Shown here in pieces: positions 1 to 14,700 of a stretch of DNA of 64,000 nucleotides. The translations under genes were made by a program, and so were the position numbers. The notes under the pieces were generated by a model, which was not told where the DNA came from, searched no databases, and saw only the letters and a program-made list of their open reading frames with translations. The stretch's first letter is position 1; each line of letters opens with the position of its first letter. The stretch comes from Paracentrotus lividus (Eukaryota > Echinodermata > Echinoidea > Camarodonta > Echinidae), in assembly GCA_940671915.1 (NCBI GenBank), contig CALNVZ010000174.1, positions 73,442,410 through 73,506,409 of the forward strand. The letters are read 5' to 3'.

Positions 1-2677
1 AACAACTGTCTGCCATTTTTAATGGATGACTTTCATCAAACACCATAGCTGAAACTATGCAAGGCTTTGCTTATTGATAGCACTCTTGGCTAGGCTATAT
101 TCAAATTGAGCACAGACTTGATACAGTGAATTTGTAAAGCAAGAGTGTTCTGGGGTATGTGCTTAGAAGCCTCTTCTACATGCCAGCAACTTAGCAGCAT
201 GCAGATGGGATGCATGTAGACTGAACCTTGTTACAAGCCCAGTAATGTGATAGGATAGTTTACTTCTTACTCTCCAAAAACACCCATGTGACTCATGGTT
301 TGGGTAGTACTGTCACATCCTGAAAGGTTACCAAAGAGTAATTTCCAGGGTTCCAGAACCTTTAATTTGGCGATTAGATTTTGACGCTCTACAAATTCCC
401 AGGTTGGATTGGATCATTTAAAACGAATTGGAAAGTGTACATTGCAGCACAGGTATGCAGGACTTTTATTTAGTCCACTTCTCAAAAGCACACCTACACA
501 ACTAGACTGTCGATGTTCACAGATGGCTTTATTACTTCTGTAACACTTCTTAAAGGGATCCAATAACATTGAATGAATAAATGAATAAATTGTAGTTTAT
601 TTGATAGATTCATTTTGGCAGGTTAGGTTATAGGTTATTCTGGAATCCCTCGAAATTTATAAGTCAATTGCTTGCTTTACGTTCGAGGTATCTATGATTT
701 CATGTTGAAATTTTGAATACCATTACCAGAACATTTTCCAAACTGTGTGCGTTTCAACGCGGCTGAATGCACAGCGTATTTTGTGTTACAAAGTCCCTGT
801 ACTCAGCAGTCTGCCATCGTGTTGATCGTGCAGGCCATATGCCTAGCCAAATGATGTGAAAACTTGCTCTGAAATTTTCTGTAGTTTGTTTTTACGGTCA
901 GAGCAATAGAAAATCATTTGACTTGACCCCTTTTGCACTGGTTTTTGAAAGTTTCTAATTCACTTTAACATCAGTGTTAAGCAGATTGACAAGTCCTTTT
1001 AGTTATGCAACATTCACTTCTTTTCCCCAACCAAATACAGGTATTAGAGACAGGAAGGGGAGGGGTGAAGGAGTAGAGGTTAACAAACTGGATCAGGCCT
1101 ATAGCATTTTAAAAATAGAAAAGTGAAGCTAGTTTAATTAACCACATGGGCCTGTATTCTCGAAGGTGGTTTTGAACCGTGGACTGAAACCATGGATTAT
1201 TGAAATTTTGGGTAATAATTACCCGTATTTCAGCGCCAATATTTAGAAAGGTCCAATATGAATGAGCATTTTCTCACAGCGACCTAAATTTATGCCTGTT
1301 ACTATGGTAATACGTATTTGAATTAATTTAAATAAACAGTAGACTCAACAGTGGACTCATTAATTCAATACTGTGGACTCATTATGCTAAAACCATAGCA
1401 ACAGGCGTAAATTTAGCATGCTGTGACAAAATTGCGCATTCACATTGGACCATCCTCAATATCCGCGCTGAAATAAGCGTAATTATTACACAAAATTTAT
1501 ATAATCCACGGTTTTAGTCCACGTCTTTAAAAAACACATTTGAGAATCAGTCCATGGTTCTGGACACATATGAGACAACTGCTTACAAATTATGTTTAAG
1601 TTTGCAGGTGTTATCCCATCTTAAACATTAGGCGTATAGCTGATTAACACTCTTTTACACTAGTATTGTACCATAAATTCAAAATTGAAAAATAAAAGTT
1701 TGTCTGTACTGTAGGTGACTGTAATCACATATGTGGTTTAAATCTTTATATCCATGGTAAAATTGCAGTTATCAATGATTTCAACATGAACACAATAAAA
1801 CTATTTCTTATATAAGAGAGTGCAAACTCGCAAGCTTGCCATCAAGCCACACGCATTCATTCAAAAACCAAAATCATTGTAAAGGTAAATATGTCCAATC
1901 TTCAAAATTATCAGTAAAGTTTTTGTTTTACAAAATGTGATTCATGTAATTTGAGTATTAATATCTCATTTCAAATTTTCAAATAATAATAAAAAACAAA
2001 TCTTTTAAAATCAAACAAGTTTCTCTAATTCAATAAATTCTCCTGAGATTGAAAATATAATCAAGTTATTGACATGAAATATGGGAACATAGTCTTAGGG
2101 AGAAGAAAAAAGAAAAATAAGAGGGGCTCTGATAATTATTACATACATGATTAGGTCGGGATATCATACATATTCTTTGAATTTACATTATTTATCAATT
2201 GTGATATTTAAAAAAAGAAAAGAAAACAACAAACCGACATAATATAAAATATGATACACACCACCTTCTTACATAATGTATAAAACATACCTGCTTGGAT
2301 ACATCAAATATTCTATTAAACCTTCAGTCATTTAAAAAATGAACATATCATTTTGTCAAATATTAAAAAGGTAGTAAATTTCGCTTGAGTTTTGTTCTTT
2401 ATGCCATGAATATCAATCATAGAGTTTACTCATTTCAGTTTCTTCATTATGACCTCAATTATATAAACACAATCTTCAATTCAGACTGAATGCTAATATA
2501 ATCTCTAAAACCATATATGCACAAATGCCAAAAACATACAAATCAACCATACATATCTGAATTAATGATGTTTGGAGGCATACATGTTGAACAGTTCAAA
2601 CAAATAATCAAATGTTAAAACACCCACGCACACAAACATAGCACAGGTTAAAACTCTGATTATTTTACATGTATCCA
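1..2677. other. 3' flank of NXF1, no gene seen
   Basis: No open reading frame with recognisable protein features occurs on either strand. The stretch is AT-rich. The part next to 2677 must hold the NXF1 3' untranslated region, but I could not choose a polyadenylation site. One inverted-repeat element (1152-1555) lies inside it; the rest shows no structure I can name. Confidence 0.6.
1152..1555. mobile_element. MITE-like inverted-repeat element (~400 bp)
   Basis: The left half (starting near CCTGTATTCTCGAAGG) reappears as a diverged reverse complement in the right half (ending near TTGAGAATCAGTCCA). The match covers most of both halves, including the shared block GGTAATAATTACCCG / GTAATTATTAC. 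There is no coding capacity. The structure fits a non-autonomous DNA transposon. The target-site duplication is not obvious, so the superfamily is unknown. Confidence 0.7.
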
Positions 2678-2719
2678 TCAAGGTTGCTTGAATGCTTCGG
2701 GTGGGATTTTTCCTTCGGT
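2678..2719 (-). CDS. NXF1: NXF1 exon 19 (C-terminus)
   Basis: It encodes [13 protein letters not shown] followed by TGA at 2678-2680, and is preceded by a good acceptor (TTGTATTGCAG). This matches the end of the UBA/TAP-C domain, where vertebrate NXF1 ends with a similar KGEIP.. segment. It follows exon 18 in phase 0. Confidence 0.9.
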   Translation of the reverse strand, partial: TEGKIPPEAFKQP

Positions 2720-5700
2720 CTGCAATACAAGAAAAATAAAGAGAGAGATAATTACTTGTAACTTGACATTGATTCTAAAAATTCTCTCTTCAATGCTAAC
2801 GTATGCTAAATAGACATTTTTAATGTACATTTAGAACAATTTTATAAAGAAAAAAACTGGAAAACAATTTTTTAGAGAACATACTGCCGACAAATAGATT
2901 TACTCTAAAATACACAATATAAGAAACCTGAGTAATAATATGCCTGTAAAGCACTTAAAAACATATGTATTAGGTGCTAAATTCAGATAAATTCAGATTA
3001 TCATTATTGTTTTATACAAATGTTATTTGCATGTCTACAGTAGAAGCATAAACTAGGTGAACAAACCACAAAGCACAATGAATCTCTGCTTAATGAAAAT
3101 CTGTTATTCGTTTTAGATCATTAATAATGTCATAGTCTTATAAAAAAAATTAAAAAATCAAATAAAAAAAAAAATCAAATTACCTGTAAACTAGTGAAAA
3201 CCTTTCCCGATTGTTCATAATTCCAGTTGTTTTCTCCTAGGCATCTGTGTAAAAAGAAAAAGTAAAAAGATAATGAAATATATAAATATGAAATAAATGA
3301 AGAAAAGGCTCAAATAAAATCAGAGTGTCTTCATATCTCATTTAACAACCCTCATCCCTAAGACACTTGAAAGAATTTTCACTTGAATGACTCTTCCCAA
3401 TCACAATGAAAAAATAAATTCACAACACACAAAATAAAGGAAAATCCCAAATTAAATGTCATTACTAATTATATCAAAGGTTTTAGTTGGTAACCTTAAA
3501 AGAGCACAGATCAGAAGAATTATTGGGTACAATTATAACTCAAGATTTAAAGGGAAAGTTCACCCTGGGTTTAAATTGGTTTTTAAAAATGAAGTTAAAA
3601 AAAAGAAAAATATGAGTGAAGGTTTGGAGAAAATCGACCAAAAAATAAGAAGTTATGAATATTCAAAGTTTTGATTTGTGACGTCACATGCGAGCAGTTC
3701 TCCTATGTGTTATGTAGTGTAAATTCCATTAAATGTCATTTTTTCAGAAGAAAATTAATTATTTCACCTGTGCGGTTGATACATCGACAAACATATGTTA
3801 ATATACATGGCCATGCGTTTTGAGGTGGGCCCTTTTCTGTTACATTATATGTTTTCAAAGAATTGTACCGTTTTTATTTAATAGAGTATTATTCTTATAT
3901 TTGACACCCTATACCCATAAAAGTATACATATTCTGAAATAGAATTGTCTGAAGAATTCAAAAAATCATTCTGAAAAGGGATAGGGTTAAGTCATAAGAA
4001 GTTACAGATCAAAATATGTGAAAAAAGGTGAGAAAAAAGTACTTCCAGAAAATCTTGGCAGAGAAAAAACTAAGGACCCTACAAGAAAATAACATGCATA
4101 TTTGAACACTTCAAAGTCAGACCTTTCCAACAATATATAACTTGTTAGGGGTTAGTTGTGATAAAATAATTTTGCGCGATCATCTTTCCAGCGAAAATTT
4201 CAGATCAGAAAATTTGGGGAAATATGTGTTATGATGTTTATTTACCCTAGAATATAACTTTTTTCTTACACTAATTACTTGTAAACACTTTAATAAAATA
4301 TATTTACTGTTCTTATTGTTGATAAAATGATGCGATCTGGCTTATAGCGAGGGCTTTGACTTTTCTTGGTTCAAAGACATGTGAACAGGTATACATGTGT
4401 ATCTCTGAGAGTTACACATATGAGGTTATACATGTACATGTACCATTCATTAGCTTAATTAAGTAACTAATGATGAGTGTAAATTTGACCCACTATTAAT
4501 TCTCATAAATAACAATCCAATCAAACTGTTTCATGTAAGGTTCAATGATATTTATAACTCATTGTTTAACCGAGAAATAGAAATTTATGTTCCCCTCCAT
4601 CATCTGCTGTACAAAAATGGGTACTTGGAGTTAATTAATCGTTAATTAGTCATAAATAAATTAACCACACATATTTTCTTTACCCTTTTAGATTAAGTCC
4701 CTTCAAGCTAATACCCATTTTACCCATATAGCATCCATATTTAAAGTTTGACACCAAATTTCAATTTAAACTACCATCTTACTCATTTAGGTAAATTAAT
4801 TAATTAGCTTAATTAGCTTAATTAGGTATCCTTAAGTTCAACTTTGATCCATTTTTAATCATAAATGGATGATATTCCAATTAAACTGTTTAAATTTTAG
4901 GTAATGTGAAGGTAAAAGCTTAATTTGTTAGAAAATAGAAATTTATGCTCCTCCTCCTCCTCCACCGTGCAAAAATGGCTACTCAGAGTTAATTAAACGC
5001 TAATTACTCATAAACTAATTAACCATTTGCATTTCTTTTACTTTTAAGTAATTGCCAGATTAATTCCCTTCAATTTAATACCAAGCATACCCATATCGCA
5101 CATGTATTTAGCATTTTATATCATTATTTATTTCTGTACTTGTCGCGCACATGTAACAACACCACCTATATGGGGGCCCACTATAAAACACATGGCCACA
5201 TGTCACTATTAAATTGACCCATTCCTTCATCAAGAACCATGAAAAAAGACAAATTTATGGAATTGACATACACAACACACGGGACAGCTGCTCGCACGTG
5301 ACGTCACAGAATCAAAACTTTAACTATTCATAACTTCGCTATTTTTTGGTCTATTTTCTTCAAACTTTCATTCATATTTTTCATTTATTTTTCTGCATTT
5401 TTTAAAACCAATAAAATTCCAGGGTGAACTTCCCCTTTAAATACTTTGTGACACAAAAATAAACATACATCCAATTTGCCAAACTTGCTCACAGATATAC
5501 CCCATTACCTTTCAAAGGGTTGTTAACAACAACATATATACACAATTTAAATTTTCAGACATTATCACATGATAAGAGCTAAGATAAGGATGTTTGGCAT
5601 ACAGCGTCAGTGAATTTGTATATTCTATTGCAAATGTAATGCATTTTCTTAATATCGGTGAATCCAATGAAAAAGGAATTTCCAAATGGACAATAAATAT

Positions 5701-8700
5701 ATATTCATTTCTTACTTGATGGACCATTCTGCATTCATACCAGACACCCTCATGAATTGAGCTAGTATCTCCTGCTGAGCTGGAGTGATTCCCTGTGGGA
5801 TGGGTGCTGGTATCGTCTGAGGAACGTTGACAGGGCTGGTGGATGGCGTAGGTCCAGGACTCGCAAACGAGTTCTGTAATGATCAGAGCAAAATCAGTTG
5901 TAGAATCTACTCTAAAAATTGTTATCTTGCACAATAATTTCAAATTACCTTATGTGGTGGTCACAACAGTAAATACATCATGAACCTCTCTACAACAGGC
6001 TTTATCATACAGTCTACACTTCTCATATCAAGGGGCTGGGGATCAAGCAAATTACCTTGAATCATCTTCATTAACCCGTTGAGGACTGAGCCCCAACATA
6101 TTCGGGCTGAGGTCTATGGGAAATGTGTGTTATAGCCAAATCAGCTTGTCCTCAACCAGTTAAGAATTAATCTTCTAACAAAATTTTCTCCTGAACACGT
6201 TACAACGATATATTGTTTTATACAACACACACAAAGATTGTTGACAGCTGATTGGATGAATGTGGGTCACATGACATTCAGCGGAATGAGCTATTGAACA
6301 GATGACGTAGCCCGTGCAAAGATCGATGACACGTAGATCTACACACTGAAATTACATAAACATACATGCGCGAATGCGCTGCATAGCTGCGTGTACTAAA
6401 CCGATTTTGTGCGCGTAGGGCATAGGGCTAGGGCGACGCAGTACAGTGCAGTTCCACACAATTTCTACACGGAACACGATCGCTAATATGTTCAGCTGTT
6501 AGACGGGGACAAGACAGTGTTGATTTGCAAGTTTATCGTTTTGGATTGTTACCGATGCTTTTAGTGTTGGACTGCGCAGATTAATTAAGGTTGGACAACG
6601 CATATTCATTTGATATCTGGTGAGTGATGATTAACGTTAGATCTAAATCGAACAGTTAATTTTCTAACGTTAGATCCAGATCTAACGTTAGAGGGTCTAG
6701 GCTAGCCTAGTAGGCTAAATTAGATCTTAACCTTTAGAATCTAGTACCGGTAGACATCGAGTGTTGTATAAAAGCAATATTCAATGTTTTATTTCGTGCA
6801 AGGGTTCGAATATTACATTCGGTGCAAGTTGAACCTTGATCTATTCAACTCCGCTGTCGCGTCGTTGAATAGATCAAGGTTCAACTTGCACGCTCATGTA
6901 ATATTCGTAACCCTTGCACTCAATAACATTGAATATTGCTATACTATCCGTGCTCGTTATAACAAGAGTACACACCTCGTTCTGACAGGCAAACTTTCGT
7001 ATTGACATATTAACTCTTTGCATGCCACATTGATTTTAAGCATAAAAAAGAAGACTTTTCTCTTCAATTATTAAAAATAGTATAACAATATTTGCTTAGT
7101 ATGAACTACGAGAAGTAATGCCACAGACACGGTCCTGGCATTATCAGTGATTTCCAGATATTTTAGCCCAGCCATTACAGAGAAAATGAATTATTACGAT
7201 TGTATAGTTAATAAGTACAATTGTGACTATAGTCAAACTTGGCAGGCAAAGGGGGGTAGGGAGGTAGCTAGTTATTCATTACTAGAATGTATACAGTACC
7301 TTCTGTTGGTTTGTAGCAGGTCTTAGACAGAGTTCATCATTGATAATACATAGACCTGTGCTGGGATGGTGTGTAGCTAGGAACACCCTACTGAATGCTA
7401 TCACTACCTCATCATTAGACTTGCTGGTCACTGAAAACAGCAAATTAAAGATATCAATTAATATGATTGATTATGTAACTGGATTGATAACAATAAATAC
7501 TTACCCCCAAAGAACAACAGTGTTAATTCCTATATGGAGGAATTGATAATTCAAGATTAATGCAGTATCAAAATGCCCATTGCAAGATTGCAGCAAAAAT
7601 ATATGACATACCACTATCTTTATTATTTAAATGCTCAGGCTCTTTTGACTCCATTTAAATGCTTAATAGTCAGTAAACTATGTTATGGACTTTCTTGGAA
7701 GTAAAGTCTCATCAGTTAACGTAAACAAACCTGAAAGTATATAACCATTACAAATACATAACCATCTCATTTGTAGCTTTTTCTGTATAGTATTAAGGGC
7801 AAAGCTGGGGAGCGTTTCATGAAAGGACTTGTCGGACGTTTTATCCGACAAATTTGCTCTCGGCCAATCAGATGCAACCATTTCAGTAGCTTATAACAGT
7901 TGTCAGTGAGAATCAGTGAATATTTGTTTCATGAAATGCTCCCCAGGTGTTTTGCTTTAAACAATTGACACCATCTTACCTTCTTTAAATGTACCACTGA
8001 CTGTGAAACACAGAAGACTCCCCTAAAAAGAAATGAATAAATAGGAATTTTAAGCAACATCCATATTATACACTTCTCCTTCTGAAATCATCAATATACA
8101 CTTTCCATCCATTAAAAAAAACAAAAAAAACAATCAAAAACAATAGTTCTATTACACTCGATGTCCCCCTCTCCCCCCCCCCCCCTACTGTCAAAGAAAG
8201 TTTTTGCTCAGTTTTCTTTTATAATTTTATGACAACAATAATACTGACTGCTTTAAAATGAAATTCATATTAAGATTTTGTATTGTCTAATCACAATCAT
8301 GGTTCAAATCATGGTTCTCCTGCAAGAAAGAGTAAACAGAGTAATTTGTAATAACAATAAACTGCATTGATTACCTGTGCCATTGATACATCTATCCTGA
8401 GTGAATTCATATCATGTTGAGTGGCTGGTAGATCATGAAGGTAGGCTATGATAGGGACTTTCTTCTGCTTTATCAGCTTGTTCCGTTGAGCTAAACAAAC
8501 ATAAGAGCCAAAATTAATCAGGCCGTTACAACCATGACTTAATACTCTTTGTACAAAAAAGATGATACCAAAAGTAAAGTCTGTGGATTAGAGTCTCTTT
8601 GGTCGATAACCAAATTTGTGTAAGATGCAGAATAATATAGAAAGTTCTTTAGAAGTGTACAGAGACTTTAAATAATTATTGGATATGTGTTCATTAGAAT

Positions 8701-11700
8701 GAACTAGTACAAACTGCTCCCTTCAAAATGAGGTGCTAGGAACCAAGCAAATTTCTTCATTATCAAGAAATCTTGTTCTACTAAAAGATTGAAATTGGAA
8801 TCAAAACCTTTTGCCTTTGTTATAACGAGATCTGGTATTTGTGCTACTCGGATTTGTTGCATTTGTGCTACTCCATTTAACGTCCCTCGGATAGGATGTT
8901 AAATGGAGGTCCCATGTAAAGGTGAGTCACAACCTTTGCACGTTAAAGAACCCACTGCACTATTTGTATAAGAGTAGGGGGAAACCCCGGTGCAGTGGTC
9001 GACCTGCATACCCCCAATCAGTTATATTGGAGGAGAGACCTGCGGGTTACAGTGATTCAGTTCACTTTTTGCCTTCCATGGCACAGGTGACGCCAAAATG
9101 AATAATAATAATAAATAATAAACAATAATAATAATAACTATAACAAGGTCTTCTTGTATTTGTGCTATAACAAATGATTAGATTGTTTAGCTTAGCTACA
9201 GCCTTCCTTGACACTCAGTATCACATCAGCATTGAAGACATCCTAGATATGTCTTACCTGGGTCTTTAGTGACAAGCAGATTGCGGCTCTGATGTTCTCT
9301 CAAGTAGCGACTGAGACGGGTCTTGCCCTGACCAGGTTCCAGGTTTAAAGGTATAGATAACGAGAAGCTCGCCTGTACAACGAGGAATGGGGATGATCGA
9401 ATTTCATTTTTAAAAAGGAAACATGTAGTATGTCATGTGGTAAGATTATGAATACATAAATATCGATGTTTACTTGTGTATTTACCAAGTATAATTCTAC
9501 TTCTAATAAAAGTAAACAATATATCAGTATCACTATGAATACTATAGATTTTCAATAGGATCTATTGATCGTGTAACATCAATATTACTATTCACACTGC
9601 AATATATATCCCAGGCAATTTCATTGAAGGGATGTTATTATGTGATATGAAACAGTAAGAAAAATCAACAAAATGAAAACATTACAAGGCTCTCAAAAAG
9701 TGTATTAGGACAATAACTCCTGGACAATTACCCAGGACAACTACCCCAGAAATTGGGTTAGTGATAGGTGTCGAGTTAGGAGGTAGAGGAATGGGGATGA
9801 TCGAATTTCGTCTTTAACAAGGATACATGTAGTATGTCATGGGTAAGATTATGAATACATAAATATTGATGTTTACTTGTGTATTTACCCAGTATAATTC
9901 TACTTCTAATAAAAGTAAACAATAGTATTATATCAGTATCACTATGAATACTATAGATTTTCAGTAGGATCTATTGATCGTGTAACATCAATATTACTAT
10001 TCACACTGCAATATATATCCCAGGCAATTTCATTGAAGGGATGTTTGCATGTGATATGAAACAGTAAGAACTAGATGAATCTTCGTCCGCGCACGGTCGG
10101 AAGGCATGCCTCCGTATTGCCACATCGGAAAAAAAAGGCATGCGCATGTTGTAGTTATTTTTAGCATTCGCTTTAATACCATGACATCTTTGAGATATTG
10201 ACCCAATCTATTAAAGTTGTATCATCAGAATTATTTCCAACTCAGGAAGGTGGCTAACTGATGTAATAAAAAGGATAAATGTTTAAGTTGATCTGTCAAG
10301 GTCCTTCAGAAATGCACAAACGAGTCATTTACATAAATAACCAGTGACCTTTGATGTCCTGACCTCAAAAATCTAATCAGTTCATCTTCCTCCACATACT
10401 GACCCAAGTTTGAAAGTTGTCCATAAAACGGTTCGAAGTTAAGCAAGAACGTGCCATTTTCATGTATACAAATGACGTCTGTGACCCTTGACCTTTGACT
10501 TCATGACCTCAAAATATTAATAAATTCATTGTCCTTACCATATGCACACATGACCCAAGTTTGATGTTCATCCATCAAACTGTTCTTAAGTTATCGCAAG
10601 ACAACGCATTTTCACGTACACAATGTCCTCTGTGGCCTTTGAACTTTGACTCATGACTCAATAAATTCTAATCAGTTTATTGTCCGTCCCATATGCACAT
10701 ATGACCCAAGTTTGAAATTGATCCGTCAAACGGTTTTTAAGTTTATTGGCGAGAAAGCCATTTTCATGTACACAATGACCCTCTGTGACCTTGTGACCTC
10801 ATGACCCCAAAATCTGATAGTTCATTGTCCTCCCATATGTAAATATGATCCAAGTTTGAAGTTGATTCCTCAAACGGTTCTTAAGTTATCGCAAGAACGA
10901 GAGCCATTTTCACGTACCAATGACCTGTGACTTTTGACCTCATGACCCCAAAATCTAATAAGTTTATTGACCCTCATATATGCACATATGACCCAAGTTC
11001 AAATTTATCCCTCAAACGGATCTTAAGTTATCGCAAGAACGAGCATTTTCATGTACAACAATGACCTCTGTGCTTTGACCTCATGACCAAATTCTAATTA
11101 GTTCATTGTCCCTACATATGGCATACATGATCCAAGTTTGAAGTTTGACCCGTCAAACGCGTTCTATTAGTTATTGCGAGAACGAACCATTTTCATGTAT
11201 ACAATGACATCTGTGACCTTTGACTTTGACCTCTCATGACCCTAAATATCTAATCAGTTCATTGCCTCCCATAGGTACACATTACCCAAGTTTGAAGTTG
11301 ACCCGTCAAAACGGTTTTTAAGTTATGGCGAGAACGAGCCATTTTCATGCATACAATGACCTCTGTGACCTTTGACCTTTGACCTAATGACCCCAAAGTC
11401 TAATCAGATCATTGTCCTACTACATATGCATACATGTCGCAAGTTTGAAAGTGATCCGTCAAAGCGGTTCTTAAGTTATCGCGAGAACGAAAACGGGACG
11501 GACGGACGGACGTACGGACGGACGGACGGACAACCCGAAAACATAATGCCTCAGGCACCACCTTCGGTGGCGGAGGCATAAAAATCAACAAAATGAAAAC
11601 ATTAGAAGGCTCTCAAAAAGTGTATTAGGACAATAACTCCTGGACAATTACCCAGGACAACTACCCCAGAAATTGGGTTAGTGTTAGGTGTAGAGTTAGG

Positions 11701-14700
11701 AGGTAGATTTTGGCGGGGGAAGTAATCCTGTGGTACTTGTCCAAGGAGTACTTGTCCCAGAACCCTCAAAAAGCAATAACCTGACAAGACTTACCTGATC
11801 ATGATAGACTTCTAGTAGTGGTTGTCTATCCTGGGAATCATACACTTTCAAGAACCTATGAGAAAGATGAATTAACAAAATAAAATGTACATGTATTTGG
11901 TAAATTTGTAGCTATACAGTTTGTTTTCAACCCTTATGAAGAATTTTGCCTGTATTAGTTCAACATGTTTTCATCATTAACAACGTCACAAGTGATATTT
12001 GCTCTACGATTTGTGGTCAAAGATTAGGGCCTGTGTTTGGATTGTATTTTAGGTTAGGTTCATAAAGTAAATTTTGCTTGGTAAAGGTTAGTATAGTGCT
12101 GGATCTAACACTGAGCATAATCACTTTAAAGGAGTTAGAAATTGAGCAAAAGACATATCACAAAATTGCTTTAAATGTTCAATATAATGAAAAGTTTTAG
12201 ATTAGCATCGGAAAACAAAAAGAAACATATTTGATATTTTAAATAAAAGTCATTATAGTAATGTTACTATTCCTGAAACACATGTAAAACATTAAAATTG
12301 TATTTCAAGATTAAACACACAATAGATGATTTTCGTACTTTTCCATGAATGGAACAAGGAGTGCTTTGATTTGATCGCCAGCGAAGAAGTTTGGTAAGAT
12401 AGGTGGTAGAGGAACAGTTTCTTCCAGGTCAAAGTTTATAGGTGGGGGCAGTGTAGACCCATCCTGTTTCAACGAGAAAGGGTATGATAAGACATTTTAC
12501 ATAAATTGTTGCTAATATTGCATTTAACCCAAATGTGCACAACAATAATATTTTAGTATAAAATACAAATAATTCCACATAAAGCTTTAAACATCTTGGC
12601 ATCAAGGACAGAAAAGAGATTAAATTCTGTGACTATAATTCTAGTTCATGTTTGAAATATGTTCACACTAGATCCGCATTTAGAATAGTTGTGTGGTAGG
12701 AGCATTATTTCAACATGTAATTTCTATTTGTGATGAGTCACAACACATGAATCTCTCTATCCTTGCCCAAATTGTGTTTAAATTCCTTTACACAATGTAC
12801 ATAAATTATGTTCATCAATAACATAGTGAGCCTGAATTTCACCTTGATGTTAAAAAAAGATATTGGTTCTGTGTTAAAAATATATGAGTTAGCACCCTTC
12901 TTTGATTGATGCAAACCTGTATTCTATCACCTGAAAATTAAATTTCTTACAAATAATCAAAAAATGAAAAATCAAGATCTACTTACCAAAACTTCAACCT
13001 TTGGGAATCTGGAACGAACAGCACTGAAAAAGAAGCACATTTAGGATCAGCTTCTGTACAGTTTATTAACAACTACATATACCTCTATGAGGAAAAGGGT
13101 CATTTCAAAGATGTAAAAAATAAAGGGGTGGTCCTGCTGAATTTATTCACAACGCAAGAGCCCAAATTTAAGATAATTCTACATTTCTAGGGTCATTTAG
13201 TTTAATTAAGTTTTTGAAAAGGGAAGTCAAATTAAGAATGTGAGTTTGAGATTCTCACTGTTACAGATTATTACACTTCTGGAGAGCTGTGAAGAATAGA
13301 GAAGATATTGATCTGCATAAATGTAGCAATATGATCTCAAGAAAATTATCCAGACATGTGAGCATATCTGATGTGAATGAAATACAATTAGGCATTGAAA
13401 ACCTTCAGCAGAATTTTATATTTACCAGTTTAATCACAAGACATCATCTTTATTATGATTTCATGATGGGTTTCCAGATTGATTGGCCTTCAATATACTA
13501 CATTCACACAAAACAAGAAGAGACTATAGACTGATTCATAAACTTACAGCAAGAATACACACAAGGAACAGACTAGACATGCAAGGACCATTGATCCTAA
13601 ATAGATGACAAAGAATCTTACCTCAATAGGTACCAGAAGAAAATCTTCTAGTCAACACAAGTCTTTGTCAAAGAAAGTTCTGCCACTTTAAACTTAATTC
13701 TACACCTCCTTACTTTTGGGTAATATTATTAATATTTTAGCTTCAGAGCTACATCCTATTAAACTACTAATAGCAATAGAATCCCGTAAGTGTCCAAGAC
13801 TATGCTAACAGTCACATTTACATTGATGATATACAAAGCAAGAGTAGAGAATCCATAGATATGAATAGAATGGATAGAAAGGGTGACAAAAAAGCACACA
13901 CATATAAACACATAGGAGGTGCTAATGGGATGAACACCATAAATACCAGTCCTTTGAATTAAATTCACATAATATGGATTAAAATTTTGTTCTTCTTCCA
14001 CTCCTAAGGGTGAACACACCTTAGTATAACAATGCCAAAGATGTCCTTTGTCTTAAGTTTGACATATTTCAATATGAAATTTCATAATTCTGAACCTTTG
14101 TCATGGTTCTGTATTCTTGTGGCTGAAGAAAACTCTTGTATTTCAAGGTAATATTTTCAAGGCAAGGTCTTGTATTCATTCACCCATAGCATGGTGTGAC
14201 TACTCTTCCCTGGATTGGTATGGTGATGGCAGGTCCCCGTTTGAGCGTCTGTCTTAGGTTGCCCTCTTACACTGAGGATCTTACCCGTCATGGACGCTCT
14301 AAACTGTCAGGACCTGCAGTGACCCATTGGCCACGTTGATTGACCGCATCTTCATATGTTGTTGTACCTCACAAGGTGATACAGACTTTCTCTTCATTCC
14401 AAAGATCTTCATGTATTGATGGAATAGCTGGCTGTAGACGTTGCTGTTTTGACACTGATGGTTTTTACGTTGATTAGAACTTTTATTTTACACTTCGTAT
14501 TGATGATGGCGAGACTGGTTGATATGACAAGCAGGCCTTTGTTGACTTGCATTATACATGCAGCAAGGCATCCGTTGTACTGATAGGTCACCTTATCATC
14601 AGGGATATGGCTGAGGCTGCAACTATTTCTTTCTTCATTCTTTCAATCTCTTGTTGCCGACTTTATATCCTCCATCCAGGAGACAAATTGTCTCTGGCAA

